This document shows, one piece after another, positions 52,352 to 61,670 of a stretch of 64,000 nt of DNA. A model generated the notes under the pieces. That model saw nothing but the letters and a program-made list of their open reading frames with translations. It was not told where the DNA came from and did not search any database. The stretch is from RPQJ01 sp963706535 (lineage in GTDB: Bacteria; Pseudomonadota; Gammaproteobacteria; Steroidobacterales; Steroidobacteraceae): NCBI GenBank assembly GCA_963706535.1, contig CAVPMU010000011.1, forward strand, positions 19,666 through 83,665, in the 5' to 3' direction. The position numbers were made by a program, and so were the translations under genes. The stretch's first letter is position 1, and each line of letters opens with the position of its first letter.

Positions 52352-53946
52352 GCCTCGCGACCCGCGATGCGTCCGCCGAGCAGGCACCCGCCGAGAAAGG
52401 TGCCCTCGAGGCCGCGCTTGCCGTTCATGCCGCCCCCGCCGAAGCCGGCCGACTCACCCGCCGCATAGAGCCCGGGAATCGGCTGCCCGTCGCCCGCGAG
52501 CACGCGGCACGAGAGGTCGGTCTGCAGGCCGCCCATGCTCTTGCGGCTGATGATGAATTCGCGGATCGCCATGAGCGGTCCCGCGGCCGGGTCGAGGATC
52601 TTCTGGAACCTGCAGGTGCGCAGCCGGTCGCCCACCCAGCGGCGCGCGAACTCGATGCGGCGCAGCTGGTCGTCGTTGTGGAAGCGCGGACCCGCGTCGA
52701 TGCGTGCATCGTAGGTCGTGGCGGCCTCCGTCACCGCGGCGAGGTCCACCGATCCGTCGCCGGCGAGCGCGTTCATCTTCTCCACCAGCTCGGGCAGCGA
52801 ATCGCCGACCACGAAGTCCAGGCAGTTGCGCGTGACTTCGTCATACAGCCAGCGGTTGCCGCGCAGCATGTCGCGCGCGACGGCGAGGCGCTTCTTCTCG
52901 CGGAACGACGGATTGAACTCGCCGCCCGAGATCGCGAGCTCCTTCAGGGCGATGCGGCGGTTCAGCAGCTGCCAGGAGTAGGCGCGCTCCTGCCGGCAGA
53001 TCTGCGCGACGAGGTCGTGCGTGTCGAAGCCCGTCACCAGCGGCATCGGCCCGATGCGCTCGCCGCGCCAGTCGAGCCACAGCGCCGACTTCGGCGGCAC
53101 CAGCGAGAGCCCGTGCGAGGGCTTGCGCGGCCGCCAGTGATGCACGCCCGCCGCGTAGTTCCACTGCCAGTCGAGGTGCGTGAGGTTCGCGCCGAGCACC
53201 GCGGCCGCGTCGTGCAGCGTGCCGTCGGCGAACTTGTGCGAGCCGTTCAGGAGCGTCTCGGGCGGGCGGCCCCAGTCGGCGTGCCAGTTGCGCTTCACGC
53301 GCTCGAGGTTGCCGTTGATGCCGCCGGAGGCGATCACGACCGCCTCGGCCTCGGCCTCGAAGGGCTGGCCCGAACCCTCGAGAGCGCCGCGGCAGCCGGT
53401 GACGCGTCCGTTCGTCGTAACGAGCGATTCGACGCGGTGGCCGAACCTGAGCTCGAGCAGCTCGCGGCGGGGATGCGTGAGCAGGTGCCGGTTCACCACC
53501 ACCGCGAGTTCGTGTCCCGTGCCCCACACGATGTGCCAGCGCGGCACCGAGTTGCCGGGCGTGTGCAGGCCGCGCTCGACCCACAGCGGCATGGGCATGA
53601 ACTGCACGCCGATCCCGCGCAGCCAGTCGAAGATCTCCTCGTTGGCGCGCTGCACGTAGGCCTCGGCCCAGGCCCGCGGCCAGTGGTCGTCGGGCCCGAA
53701 CTCGGCGAAGGCGTGCCAGTCGCGAAGTCCCAGCTCCACGCCGTCCTTGATGCCGTAGCGGCGCTGCAGCGGCGTGCCGGCGAACCAGATGCCGCCGAAG
53801 CTCTCCTTCGCGAGCGCGCCCATGTTCTCCTCAACGTCGCGGTCGAGCAGCAGCACGCGCCGCCCACGCTCGAGCAGCTCGATGGCGGCCGTGACGCCGG
53901 CGATGCCGGCCCCGATGACGATGACGTCGGCTGCATGCTTCTGCAT
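52348..53946 (-). CDS. FAD-binding dehydrogenase (ketosteroid dehydrogenase-like)
   Basis: Flavoprotein of 532 residues in the FAD_binding_2 (fumarate reductase/3-ketosteroid-delta1-dehydrogenase) superfamily. The N-terminal dinucleotide fold is VIVIGAGIAGVTAAIELLERG (residues 8-28), with ASGGINGN in the middle and the C-terminal FAD-contact segment IPGLYAAGESAGFGGGGMNGKRGLEGTFLGGCLLGG. It most resembles the uncharacterised FAD-binding dehydrogenase group rather than proven steroid enzymes; substrate unknown. Probably co-transcribed with DUF502 and trmB. Confidence 0.85.
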   Translation of the reverse strand: MQKHAADVIVIGAGIAGVTAAIELLERGRRVLLLDRDVEENMGALAKESFGGIWFAGTPLQRRYGIKDGVELGLRDWHAFAEFGPDDHWPRAWAEAYVQRANEEIFDWLRGIGVQFMPMPLWVERGLHTPGNSVPRWHIVWGTGHELAVVVNRHLLTHPRRELLELRFGHRVESLVTTNGRVTGCRGALEGSGQPFEAEAEAVVIASGGINGNLERVKRNWHADWGRPPETLLNGSHKFADGTLHDAAAVLGANLTHLDWQWNYAAGVHHWRPRKPSHGLSLVPPKSALWLDWRGERIGPMPLVTGFDTHDLVAQICRQERAYSWQLLNRRIALKELAISGGEFNPSFREKKRLAVARDMLRGNRWLYDEVTRNCLDFVVGDSLPELVEKMNALAGDGSVDLAAVTEAATTYDARIDAGPRFHNDDQLRRIEFARRWVGDRLRTCRFQKILDPAAGPLMAIREFIISRKSMGGLQTDLSCRVLAGDGQPIPGLYAAGESAGFGGGGMNGKRGLEGTFLGGCLLGGRIAGREA

Positions 53947-53949
53947 GGA

Positions 53950-54561
53950 TCAATCCTCGCGCGGCAACGTGAGGTCCACGTCCTGCAGCACCTGGTGGGA
54001 ACCAATGCCCATGCACTTCACGAGCGCCATCGCCTTGCCGAGCGGGATGTTCACCGGGCGAACCTTCGCGGCGGGCATGTACATGATGTTGCCGGCCATG
54101 GGCGTCGGTGCCTGCGGCAGGAAGCCCGCCACCCAGCCGGCCCGCATGGGTTCGAGCTGGTAGCCGGGCTGCCAGCCGCCCTCGACATTGACCAGCACCG
54201 GGGTGAGTCCGCTCGCGTGCTCGATGTTCGTGAGCCCCTCGGCCATGGCTTTCAGCATCCGGTATTGCGGCAGGCGGCCGAGCAGCGAGTTCTCGAGCCA
54301 GGCCACCGACTTGCGGCCGGCACGGGTCCGGGCGAGCAGGCCCGCGACGAACGAGACGAGCACCAGGATCAGCGCGGCGACGATGGTCGCCACCGCCACT
54401 CCCGCAATTTCGTGCGCCGGGAATCTCGCGGTGATGGAGTCGGCGAAGGGGCCTGCGAGACGCATCGCGTGGCGCAGCACGATCACGACGACCACCAGCG
54501 GGACGAGGAACGCCAATCCGCCGACGATCGTCGTCTTGAGGAAGTCCTTCACGGCAGCCAC
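53950..54561 (-). CDS. DUF502 family membrane protein
   Basis: 203 residues with two N-terminal membrane helices (IVGGLAFLVPLVVVVIVL, about 12-30; then IAGVAVATIVAALILVLVSFVAGLLA, about 52-77). A conserved soluble part follows, with PVLVNVEGGWQPGYQLEPM, GFLPQAPTPMAGNIMYMPAAKV and a Lys near the end. Typical DUF502; function unknown. It starts 16 bases after the stop of the protease gene. Confidence 0.87.
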   Translation of the reverse strand: MAAVKDFLKTTIVGGLAFLVPLVVVVIVLRHAMRLAGPFADSITARFPAHEIAGVAVATIVAALILVLVSFVAGLLARTRAGRKSVAWLENSLLGRLPQYRMLKAMAEGLTNIEHASGLTPVLVNVEGGWQPGYQLEPMRAGWVAGFLPQAPTPMAGNIMYMPAAKVRPVNIPLGKAMALVKCMGIGSHQVLQDVDLTLPRED

Positions 54562-54577
54562 GTTCGTTCCCCCTGCA

Positions 54578-55714
54578 TCAGGCGCCCGGCTGCAGCGTCA
54601 CCGGGACTTCGACCTTCCGGCCGTCACGCATCACCTCGAGCCGCACGGTGTCGCCGACCTGGAAGTCGTCGAGGCGGCCGAGCAACTGGCCGACGCCGGT
54701 GACGGGCTTGCCCTCGACGCCGACGATGACGTCGCCGGCGACGAAGCTGCCGTCCTCGGCAATCTCCGCGCCGCGCAGGCCGGCCGCAGCCGCCGCCGAC
54801 CCGGGCGCCACGCTCAGCACGAACACGCCCTCGGCCTGCAGCATCGCCGCGAGCCGCCGGTTGACGCTCTCGTCGATCTCCACGCCGAGCGCGGGACGGA
54901 TGTAGCGGCCCTGGCGGATCAGCTGCGGGACGACGCGGTTGACGGTGTCGACGGGCACGGCGAAGCCGATGCCGGCGGACGCGCCCGAGGGGCTGTAGAT
55001 CGCGGTCGTGATACCGATCATGCGGCCGGCCGAATCGAGCAGCGGGCCCCCGGAATTGCCCGGGTTGATCGCCGCGTCGGTCTGGATCAGGTGCTCGATC
55101 GGGACGCCCGACTCGCCCGGCAGCGAGCGATCGAGCGCCGAGACGATGCCGGTGGTCAACGTCCAGTCGAGGCCGAACGGGTTGCCGATCGCGAACACCT
55201 TCTGGCCGACCCGGAGGTCCTGGCTGGTGCCGACGGGGACCGGCGGCGGGCGCTTGAAGCCGACGCCGATGCGCAGCACGGCGATGTCGTGTGCCGGGCT
55301 CGCGCCGACGAGTCCCGCGTCGTAGTCGCGTCCGTCGGCGAGCCGCACGGTTGCACTGCTCGCGCCCTGGATCACGTGGTAGTTGGTGACGACGTGGCCC
55401 GCGTCGTCCCAGATGAAGCCGCTGCCGCTGCCGCGTGGCACCGAGAACACGTTGCGCGTCCAGAAGTCGCGCACGCGCTGGCGGGTGGAGATGAACACCA
55501 CCGAGTCGCGGGAGTGCTCGAACAACTCGATCGTCGCCTGCTCGTCGGCCGCGAGGTCGCCGCGCGCCACCACCGCTCGCGCCGTGGCATTCCGTTGCGC
55601 GGCGCTCCCGTTGGGCGCCCGGCCGTCCAGCACCGGCAGCCAGCGCCACAGGCCAATCACGATTGCGGCGGCCGCGAGCACTGCGGCGAGTCGCCATAAG
55701 AAACGATCCGTCAT
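54578..55714 (-). CDS. DegS/AlgW-like periplasmic serine protease with one PDZ domain
   Basis: Trypsin-like protease of 378 residues anchored by an N-terminal helix (about 5-25, LAAVLAAAAIVIGLW). The catalytic triad is His in VTNYHVI, Asp in DIAVLRI and Ser in NPGNSGGPLLD. A single PDZ domain (about 275-370) follows. The single PDZ and anchor point to DegS, which cuts an anti-sigma factor under envelope stress; no rpoE cluster is in the window. The order in the triad region is normal and the gene looks intact. Confidence 0.9.
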   Translation of the reverse strand: MTDRFLWRLAAVLAAAAIVIGLWRWLPVLDGRAPNGSAAQRNATARAVVARGDLAADEQATIELFEHSRDSVVFISTRQRVRDFWTRNVFSVPRGSGSGFIWDDAGHVVTNYHVIQGASSATVRLADGRDYDAGLVGASPAHDIAVLRIGVGFKRPPPVPVGTSQDLRVGQKVFAIGNPFGLDWTLTTGIVSALDRSLPGESGVPIEHLIQTDAAINPGNSGGPLLDSAGRMIGITTAIYSPSGASAGIGFAVPVDTVNRVVPQLIRQGRYIRPALGVEIDESVNRRLAAMLQAEGVFVLSVAPGSAAAAAGLRGAEIAEDGSFVAGDVIVGVEGKPVTGVGQLLGRLDDFQVGDTVRLEVMRDGRKVEVPVTLQPGA

Positions 55715-55788
55715 GGTCTAGAGATCACCCGCCCGGCAGGAAGCGCGCCTGGGTTCGAAGCTTACCGCGCCTGTATCATCCCGCGCCG

Positions 55789-56997
55789 ATGATTGGCTCG
55801 TCACGAAGTGTTTCGCTGCCCGAGGCCAGGCGCATCGCGCTGGCCGCGCAGGGGCTCGCACGCCCGCGTCCGTCACGGCCGGTCGCGGTCGCGGTCGCGG
55901 ACGTTGTGCGCGTCGCGCGGGCGCTCGGGCTGCTGCAGATCGACTCCGTCAACGTGCTCGTGCGGGCGCACTACCTGCCGCTCTATTCGCGTCTCGGTCC
56001 CTACGCCCACGAGCTGCTCGACCAGTCGGCCTACGCGGGGCGCCGGCGGCGGCTGTTCGAGTACTGGGGCCACGAGGCGTCGCTGATCCCGGTCGAGACG
56101 CAGCCGCTGCTGCGCTGGCGCATGGAACGCGCGCGCCGCGGGGTGGGAGTCTGGCGCGGCGTCGCGCGTTTCGGTCGCGAGCACCCGGAAGCCTGCGCAC
56201 GCGTGCTGGACGAAGTCCGCGCGCGTGGGCCGCTCGGCATTTCCGATTTCACCGGCGGCAGGCGACGCAAGGGTGGCTGGTGGGGCTGGAGCGAGGGCAA
56301 GGTGGCGCTCGAGTGGCTGTTCTGGGCGGGCGAGGTCAGTACCCACAGCCGGCGTCGGTTCGAGCGCGTCTACGACCTGACGGAGCGCGTCCTGCCGCGT
56401 GCGGTGGTCGAGGCCGCCACGCCGGAACCTGCCGAGGCGCAGCGGGGCCTGCTCGGCGTCGCGAGCCGTGCGCTCGGCATCGCGACGGAGCGCGACCTGC
56501 GGGACTACTTCCGCCTGCCGGTCGCCGATGCGAAGGCGCGGATCCGCGAACTGGTCGAGGCGGGGGAGTTGCTGCCGGTCGCGGTCGAGGGCTGGCGGCA
56601 GCCGGCGTATCTCGACCCGGCGGCCCGCCTGGCACGCCGCGTCGAGGCGCGCGCGCTTCTGTCGCCGTTCGATTCGCTCGTCTGGGAGCGCGATCGCACC
56701 GAGCGGCTGTTCGACTTCCACTACCGGCTCGAGATCTACACGCCCGTGCACAAGCGCAGGCACGGCTATTACGTGCTGCCGTTCCTGCTCGGCGATCGAC
56801 TGGTCGCGAGGGTGGACCTGAAGGCGGACCGGGCGCGGGGAGCGCTGCGGGTGCTGCGTGCGCACTGCGAGGACGGGGCCGTGCCCGCCGAGGTGGCCGG
56901 GCCACTGCGGGAGGAACTGCGCCTGCTCGCGGACTGGCTAGCGCTCGAGCGCGTCGCGACCTCGCGGCGCAAGGGGTTCATGGAGCTGTTGCGGTAG
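55789..56997 (+). CDS. YcaQ/AlkX-type DNA crosslink glycosylase
   Basis: Winged-helix HTH_42 protein of 402 residues. The QxD catalytic motif (LLQIDSVNVL, about residues 45-54) places it with AlkX/YcaQ, which unhooks interstrand DNA crosslinks, rather than AlkZ (QxQ). Other family segments are FEYWGHEASLIP and SPFDSLVWERDRTERLFDFHYRLEIYTP. TATCAT at 55774-55779 is nine bases before the ATG, so the message may be nearly leaderless. Divergent from the DegS-like gene. Confidence 0.9.
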   Translation: MIGSSRSVSLPEARRIALAAQGLARPRPSRPVAVAVADVVRVARALGLLQIDSVNVLVRAHYLPLYSRLGPYAHELLDQSAYAGRRRRLFEYWGHEASLIPVETQPLLRWRMERARRGVGVWRGVARFGREHPEACARVLDEVRARGPLGISDFTGGRRRKGGWWGWSEGKVALEWLFWAGEVSTHSRRRFERVYDLTERVLPRAVVEAATPEPAEAQRGLLGVASRALGIATERDLRDYFRLPVADAKARIRELVEAGELLPVAVEGWRQPAYLDPAARLARRVEARALLSPFDSLVWERDRTERLFDFHYRLEIYTPVHKRRHGYYVLPFLLGDRLVARVDLKADRARGALRVLRAHCEDGAVPAEVAGPLREELRLLADWLALERVATSRRKGFMELLR

Positions 56998-57013
56998 GCT
57001 GCCCGGGTCGCCC

Positions 57014-57688
57014 ATGAGGTCCATCCAGTTCCGCAATGCCGAAGTCCGCCTGTCCGAGGCGCTCGCGGCCGCACGCGACTCGGTCGCGGGTGCTCACGTC
57101 ACGTTGCGGGAATTGCTGGACCTCATTGGCGAGCAGGGCCTGCTGGTCTTCTGCGCGGTCCTCGCGATGCCGTTCCTCATTCCCGTCTCGCTGCCCTTCA
57201 CGAGCACGGCGCTCGGGTTGCCGATGCTGCTCGTCGGGATTGCCGTGACGCTGGATCGCGTCCCATGGCTGCCGAACCGGATCCTCGACTACGCCCTGCC
57301 GGGTGCGACCGTACAGCGCGTACTCGACCGCGCGGCGCGTACGGCCAGCCGGTTCGAGCACCTCGTCCGTCCACGCCTGCTCGGGCTGACGGCGTCGCCG
57401 GCCGCGAATGGGTTGAACGGCGTGGCGCTGGTCATCGCGGTGCTGCTGCTGATGGCGCCGCTGCCGTTCGTGCCGCTGGTCAACACCCTGCCCGCCGTCG
57501 CCGTCATCCTGCTCAGCCTCGGCATGGCCGAGCGGGATGGCGTGGTGATCCTGGTGGGTTACGTGGTGGCCCTGCTCTCGCTGGTCTACGTCGCCGCGGT
57601 GCTGTGGCTCGCGACCACCGCAGGACGCAACGCGGGTGACATCGTCGACCTGCTGAAGGAGTTCGCGAGCCGCATTGCCGGGACGTGA
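57014..57688 (+). CDS. ExoD family membrane protein
   Basis: 224 residues. The N-terminal soluble segment (VTLRELLDLIGEQGLLVFCAVLAMPFLIPVSLPFTSTALGLPM) is the ExoD signature, followed by about four to five helices. ExoD was linked in rhizobia to exopolysaccharide synthesis and alkali tolerance; the mechanism is unknown. It starts 16 bases after ycaQ and probably shares its transcript. Confidence 0.87.
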   Translation: MRSIQFRNAEVRLSEALAAARDSVAGAHVTLRELLDLIGEQGLLVFCAVLAMPFLIPVSLPFTSTALGLPMLLVGIAVTLDRVPWLPNRILDYALPGATVQRVLDRAARTASRFEHLVRPRLLGLTASPAANGLNGVALVIAVLLLMAPLPFVPLVNTLPAVAVILLSLGMAERDGVVILVGYVVALLSLVYVAAVLWLATTAGRNAGDIVDLLKEFASRIAGT

Positions 57689-58177
57689 CCCGGGTGCGGC
57701 GCGGCCCCCTCAGAACGTCGAAGTGGCCGTTCGCCTCCGGCTGGTAGGTCAGCTCGGCAACCAGCAGCTGGCGCGTCGGGTGGGAGGCGTGGGAGCCCGG
57801 GGTCCGATTCGGACGCCCGGCCTGAGGACGCGCTAAATCGGAAGCCGGGCGGCCAGGAGCCGGGCGGTGATGCCCGGGCGTCGTGCGATTGCGTCAGTGC
57901 GTGCCATGTCGCGGCCTTTATGGACGTTTTGGGGAGTTAAATCAAGGGCTTGTGGCGAAAACCGGGCGCGGGCGCGGATTTTCGTGCATACTCCGCCGCA
58001 AGTTTGCCGCCGCGCAGTCCGGTCTGCGCCCGAGGATTCACAGCGAAGGGCCTCCCTTCCCTTGCGGCCCCTCCTGCAGACTCATCGTGGTCTGCAATTC
58101 CGCGCCCCCGATCCTGTCATTCAATGGATGACGCTTCGTCCGGTTCCCGCTTGCGCGGGGGAAGCGCTGGTAATCAC
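57689..58177. other. Long leader/intergenic region before rhlE
   Basis: About 490 bases without a supported gene. The first 100 bases read on the minus strand as HPTRQLLVAELTYQPEANGHFDV without start or stop context, perhaps a gene fragment. AT-rich bases occur near 57928-57945, and a hairpin (CCCGC TTGC GCGGG) lies 20-30 bases before the rhlE ATG. A structured 5' leader for the helicase gene is possible but not shown. Confidence 0.45.
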
Positions 58178-59437
58178 ATGTCTTTCGACCAACTCGGCCT
58201 TTCGGCCGCGCTGCTGCGCGCCGTGCAGGAACTCGGCTACACGACCCCCACGCCCATCCAGCAAGGAGCGATTCCCGCCGTGCGCGACGGGCGCGACCTG
58301 CTCGCCGCCGCCCAGACCGGCACCGGCAAGACGGCGGCCTTCGCGCTGCCGCTGCTGCAGCGGCTCGACGAGGAACTGCCGAACCCGCGCGGGCCCCGTG
58401 CGCCACGCCTGCTGGTGCTGGTTCCGACGCGCGAGCTTGCGGCGCAGGTCAGCCAGTCCTTCGACGACTTCGGCCGTCACCTGCGCCAGCGCTCGGTGCT
58501 GATCTTCGGCGGCGTGAGCCCGCGCCCGCAGATGGACGCGTTGCGCCAGGGCGTGGACATCATCGTCGCCACCCCCGGGCGGCTGCTCGACCACATCAAC
58601 GAGCGCGTCGTCGATCTCTCGAAGATCCGCTTCCTCGTCCTCGACGAGGCGGACCGCATGCTCGACATGGGGTTCATCCGCGACATCCGCCGCGTGCTCG
58701 CCGTGCTGCCGAAGCAGCGCCAGAACCTGCTGTTCTCGGCGACGTTCTCGGACGAGATCCGCACGCTCGCGAACGGGCTGCTGCACAACCCGCTCACGGT
58801 CGAGGTCGCCGCGCGCAACGCGCCGGCCGAGCTGATCGAGCATCGCGTGCACCTCGTCGAGCAGGGCGACAAGCGGTCGGTGCTGAGCCACCTGCTGCGC
58901 GAGGGCGCCACGCCGCAGACGCTGGTGTTCACGCGCACCAAGCACGGCGCGAACCGGCTCGCCGAGCAGCTCGAGCGCGACGGCATCCAGTGCGCCGCGA
59001 TCCACGGCAACAAGTCGCAGAGCGCGCGCACCAGGGCGCTCGCGGACTTCAAGGACTACAAGGTGCAGGTGCTGGTCGCGACCGACATCGCCGCGCGCGG
59101 GCTCGACATCAGCGAGCTGCCGCAGGTGGTGAACTACGAGCTGCCGCACGTGCCCGAGGACTACGTGCACCGCATCGGCCGCACCGGCCGCGCGGGCAGC
59201 GCCGGCCAGGCGCTGTCGCTGGTCTCGAGCGACGAGAAGGACCGCCTGCGCGCCATCGAGCGCGTGCTCGGCCGCAAGATCAACGTGCTGCCGCTCGACC
59301 GCTCCGGCATCCGCTTCCAGCAGGATGCCCCGCCGCGTGCTGCCGCCCAGCCTGCCTCGCGTGCACCACGCCCGGCACACGGCGGTGGTGGCTATCGTGG
59401 CCAGGGACGCCCCCAGCGTGGCATGCACCGCCGCTAA
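58178..59437 (+). CDS. rhlE: DEAD-box RNA helicase RhlE
   Basis: ATP-dependent RNA helicase of 419 residues. Q motif FDQLGLSAALLRAVQELGYTTPTPIQ, motif I AQTGTGKT, motif II DEAD (VLDEADRMLDMGF), motif III SAT, and motif VI HRIGRTGR. The short basic C-terminal tail is rich in Arg, Gly and Pro (PRPAHGGGGYRGQGRPQRG), typical of RhlE. It assists ribosome assembly and RNA decay, often at low temperature. ATG 58178 fits the usual MSFxxLGL start. Confidence 0.93.
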   Translation: MSFDQLGLSAALLRAVQELGYTTPTPIQQGAIPAVRDGRDLLAAAQTGTGKTAAFALPLLQRLDEELPNPRGPRAPRLLVLVPTRELAAQVSQSFDDFGRHLRQRSVLIFGGVSPRPQMDALRQGVDIIVATPGRLLDHINERVVDLSKIRFLVLDEADRMLDMGFIRDIRRVLAVLPKQRQNLLFSATFSDEIRTLANGLLHNPLTVEVAARNAPAELIEHRVHLVEQGDKRSVLSHLLREGATPQTLVFTRTKHGANRLAEQLERDGIQCAAIHGNKSQSARTRALADFKDYKVQVLVATDIAARGLDISELPQVVNYELPHVPEDYVHRIGRTGRAGSAGQALSLVSSDEKDRLRAIERVLGRKINVLPLDRSGIRFQQDAPPRAAAQPASRAPRPAHGGGGYRGQGRPQRGMHRR

Positions 59438-59484
59438 AAGGGGACGCTACCCTTTTCCATTCGGAGAAAGGGTAGCGTCCCCTT
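59438..59484. repeat. Perfect 18-bp inverted repeat after rhlE
   Basis: AAGGGGACGCTACCCTTT and its exact complement AAAGGGTAGCGTCCCCTT are separated by 11 bases; the left arm begins at the base after the rhlE stop. A flanking T-rich tail (TTATTTAT) could make it a terminator, but the arm length and lack of GC bias suggest a REP-like dispersed repeat. Confidence 0.85.
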
Positions 59485-59597
59485 ATTTATGAAAATCGGC
59501 GATTTGTCGCCATGTGGCGACACATGCGCATGGGCAGCGCGCGCCAGCGGCGCGACAATTGGCCCGTAATCCATTCGATACGCATCAGGAGGGGACC

Positions 59598-61101
59598 ATG
59601 CCCATCTCCCATCGGAATTCCATTCTCCGGCCGGTGGTGGCCGGCCTCGCGGCCGCCACGCTGGCCGCGCTCGGCGCCTGCGGCGGTGGCAGCAGTGGCG
59701 GTGACGACTCGGGCAACGACCCGACCCCGGCCGCGACGACCGGCACCGTCGGCATCCTGTTCACCGACGCGCCGACCGATGCGTTCTGCCAGGTCCTCGC
59801 GACCGTCGAGAGCATCGACCTGCTCGGTGCCTCGCCGACCAACGTCTTCACGGGCCCCGAGACCGTGGACGTGCTCGACATGCGCAACTACTCCGACTTC
59901 TTCGCGATCGACACGGCCGTGCCGATCGGCAGCTACGACAAGATCCGCCTCACGCTGTCCGACCTCGCGCTCGTGGAGTGCGACGCCGGTGGAGTACCCG
60001 AGCCGGCCGCACAGTGGGAGCACCCGAAGCTCCCGGGCAACGGCAAGCTCGACCTGAACCCGCGCGGCTCGTTCGAGGTGATCGGCGGCGAGACGATGAT
60101 CATCGAGCTCGACCTCGACATGGAGAAGTCGCTGTTCGTCCACCAGACGGGCAACGGCAAGTGGCAGTTCCGCCCGGTCGTGTTCGTCACCATCACGCCC
60201 GACGACACCAGGCTCGTGCGCGTGTTCGGCGCGGTGCGCGACCTCGACGGCATGGACTTCGAGCTCTGCCCGATCGCACCGGTCTCCACCATGGACGACC
60301 ACGGCGGCATGGGCGGCGACATGACCAGCGACGACGACAGCGGCCAGTGCCTGGACGTGTTCGTCGACGGCAACACGGGCATCTTCGACACCGCCGGTGA
60401 TCCGGCCGGCCTCGGCGGACTCGCGAACGGCGACCTGCTGACGGCGATCGGCTTCCTCGGCCGCCACGACGATGACGACGACGGCGACAGCCGCATGGAC
60501 GACCTGCGCCTCGACGCGGCAGTGCTCGAGTTCGGGCCGCTGGACACCTTCGAGCGCATCGCGGGCAGCGTGGTCTCGGCGCCCGGCAACAATGACCTGT
60601 TCTCGTTCGCGCCCGCGGCGGGCGGGGCCGCGATCGAACGTCCTGCTGCAGTCCGGCACGCGGATCTTCGCCATCGGCAGCAACGAGGAGTTGACCTCCG
60701 CGGCGCTGCAGCCTGCGACCACGGGCGAGGTGGACGGCGTGTTCGACCCGGTGATCACCGATCAGCTCAAGTCCTCGCTGGTCGTGCTCGACCAGGACAC
60801 GACGCCCGATCGCATCGTGCTCGACGGCACGATCGACACGATTCCGGCCGATGACGATGCGGATGCGACCACGCGGCGCATCACCGTCGATGCACCGGGC
60901 TTCACCGACCAGTGCGTCAAGACCGACTCGGCGACGCGCTTCCTGCTGATCACGGAATCGCCGACCACCAGCGAAACCGCGGAGATCACCTTTGCCGACC
61001 TCGCGGTGGGCAACAGCGTGGACGTGTACGGCAGCGACGATGCAGTCAGCCCTGAATGCATCCTTGCCGACGCCGTGCAGAAGTACGTGGTCGCGCCCTG
61101 A
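59598..61101 (+). pseudogene. DUF4382-type lipoprotein, frameshifted
   Basis: Two frames form one protein of about 500 residues. Frame 1 (from 59598) has a signal peptide with lipobox LGAC, a Gly/Asp linker and a DUF4382-like domain (about 45-230) beginning GTVGILFTDAPTD, then Asp/His-rich stretches (MDDHGGMGGDMTSDDDSG and RHDDDDDGDSRMDD) that could bind calcium. Near 60637 the frame changes; removing one A gives AAIDVLLQSGTRIFAIGS and restores the C-terminal half to 61101. AGGAGGGG precedes the ATG. Surface or periplasmic protein of unknown function. Confidence 0.82.
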
Positions 61102-61128
61102 CCCGGCGCCGGGTTCCAGCTGAAACGT

Positions 61129-61157
61129 GAAGGGCCCCTCGGGGCCCTTCGCTTTTT
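61129..61157 (+). terminator. Intrinsic terminator of the DUF4382 gene
   Basis: GAAGGGCCCC - TC - GGGGCCCTTC followed by GCTTTTT; a 10-bp stem. It directly abuts the end of the convergent uspA-like gene and may serve both directions. Confidence 0.9.
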
Positions 61158-61592
61158 CTACTTCACCAGCGTCACGGGCACCGTGGCGTGGTGGACGACC
61201 CGCTGCGCCACCGACCCGAGCAGCAGGATCCCGAGCTGGCCGCGACCGTGCGTGCCCATCACGATCGACTCGCACTCGAGTTCCGCGGCGCGTGCCGCGA
61301 TCGTCGCGGCGGCTTCACCTTCGAGCGACTCGAGCACGAACTTGCAGCCCGTGCCCTCGAGGTGCTTCGCGGCCGCCTCCAGGATCGCGCGCGAGCGCTC
61401 GGTGGCGACCTGGTGGATGCGCTCGGGCGTGACGTAGATCTCCCAGGCCGCGCTCGAGTCCGCCGGCGCCTGCACGGTCAGGACGTGGAGCTCCGCCGGC
61501 GGCTTGAAAAGGGCGATCTTCACGGCGAAGTCGAGCGCCCGCAGGGCGTCCTCCGAACCATCGATCGCGACCAGGATCCTGCGCACCATCAT
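61158..61592 (-). CDS. Universal stress protein (UspA family)
   Basis: Single-domain Usp of 144 residues. It starts MVRRILVAIDGSEDALRALDFAVKIA and contains the ATP-binding signature GTHGRGQLGILLLGSVAQRVVHHATVPVTLV (G-x2-G-x9-G-S form), so it probably binds ATP. Cytoplasmic stress protein. GGAGAG precedes the start; two adjacent ATG codons make the first residue uncertain by one. Confidence 0.92.
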   Translation of the reverse strand: MMVRRILVAIDGSEDALRALDFAVKIALFKPPAELHVLTVQAPADSSAAWEIYVTPERIHQVATERSRAILEAAAKHLEGTGCKFVLESLEGEAAATIAARAAELECESIVMGTHGRGQLGILLLGSVAQRVVHHATVPVTLVK

Positions 61593-61670
61593 TGACTCTC
61601 CGGGCTGCTCGAATTGACTGCAACCGCCAAGGTTAGCGAGACCGGTAGTCCAGGTAAATAAGGGATTTTC

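Noticed and set aside
55740..55790. GGTTCGAAG stretch considered as a tRNA T-arm
   Set aside because: No acceptor stem, anticodon arm or CCA end around it; no tRNA gene was found in the window.
57700..57800. Minus-strand coding-like stretch HPTRQLLVAELTYQPEANGHFDV
   Set aside because: No start, stop or flanking conserved sequence; too short to call a pseudogene.
59598..61101. Programmed frameshifting in the lipoprotein gene
   Set aside because: No slippery heptamer or downstream pseudoknot is evident; a single-base insertion explains it more simply.
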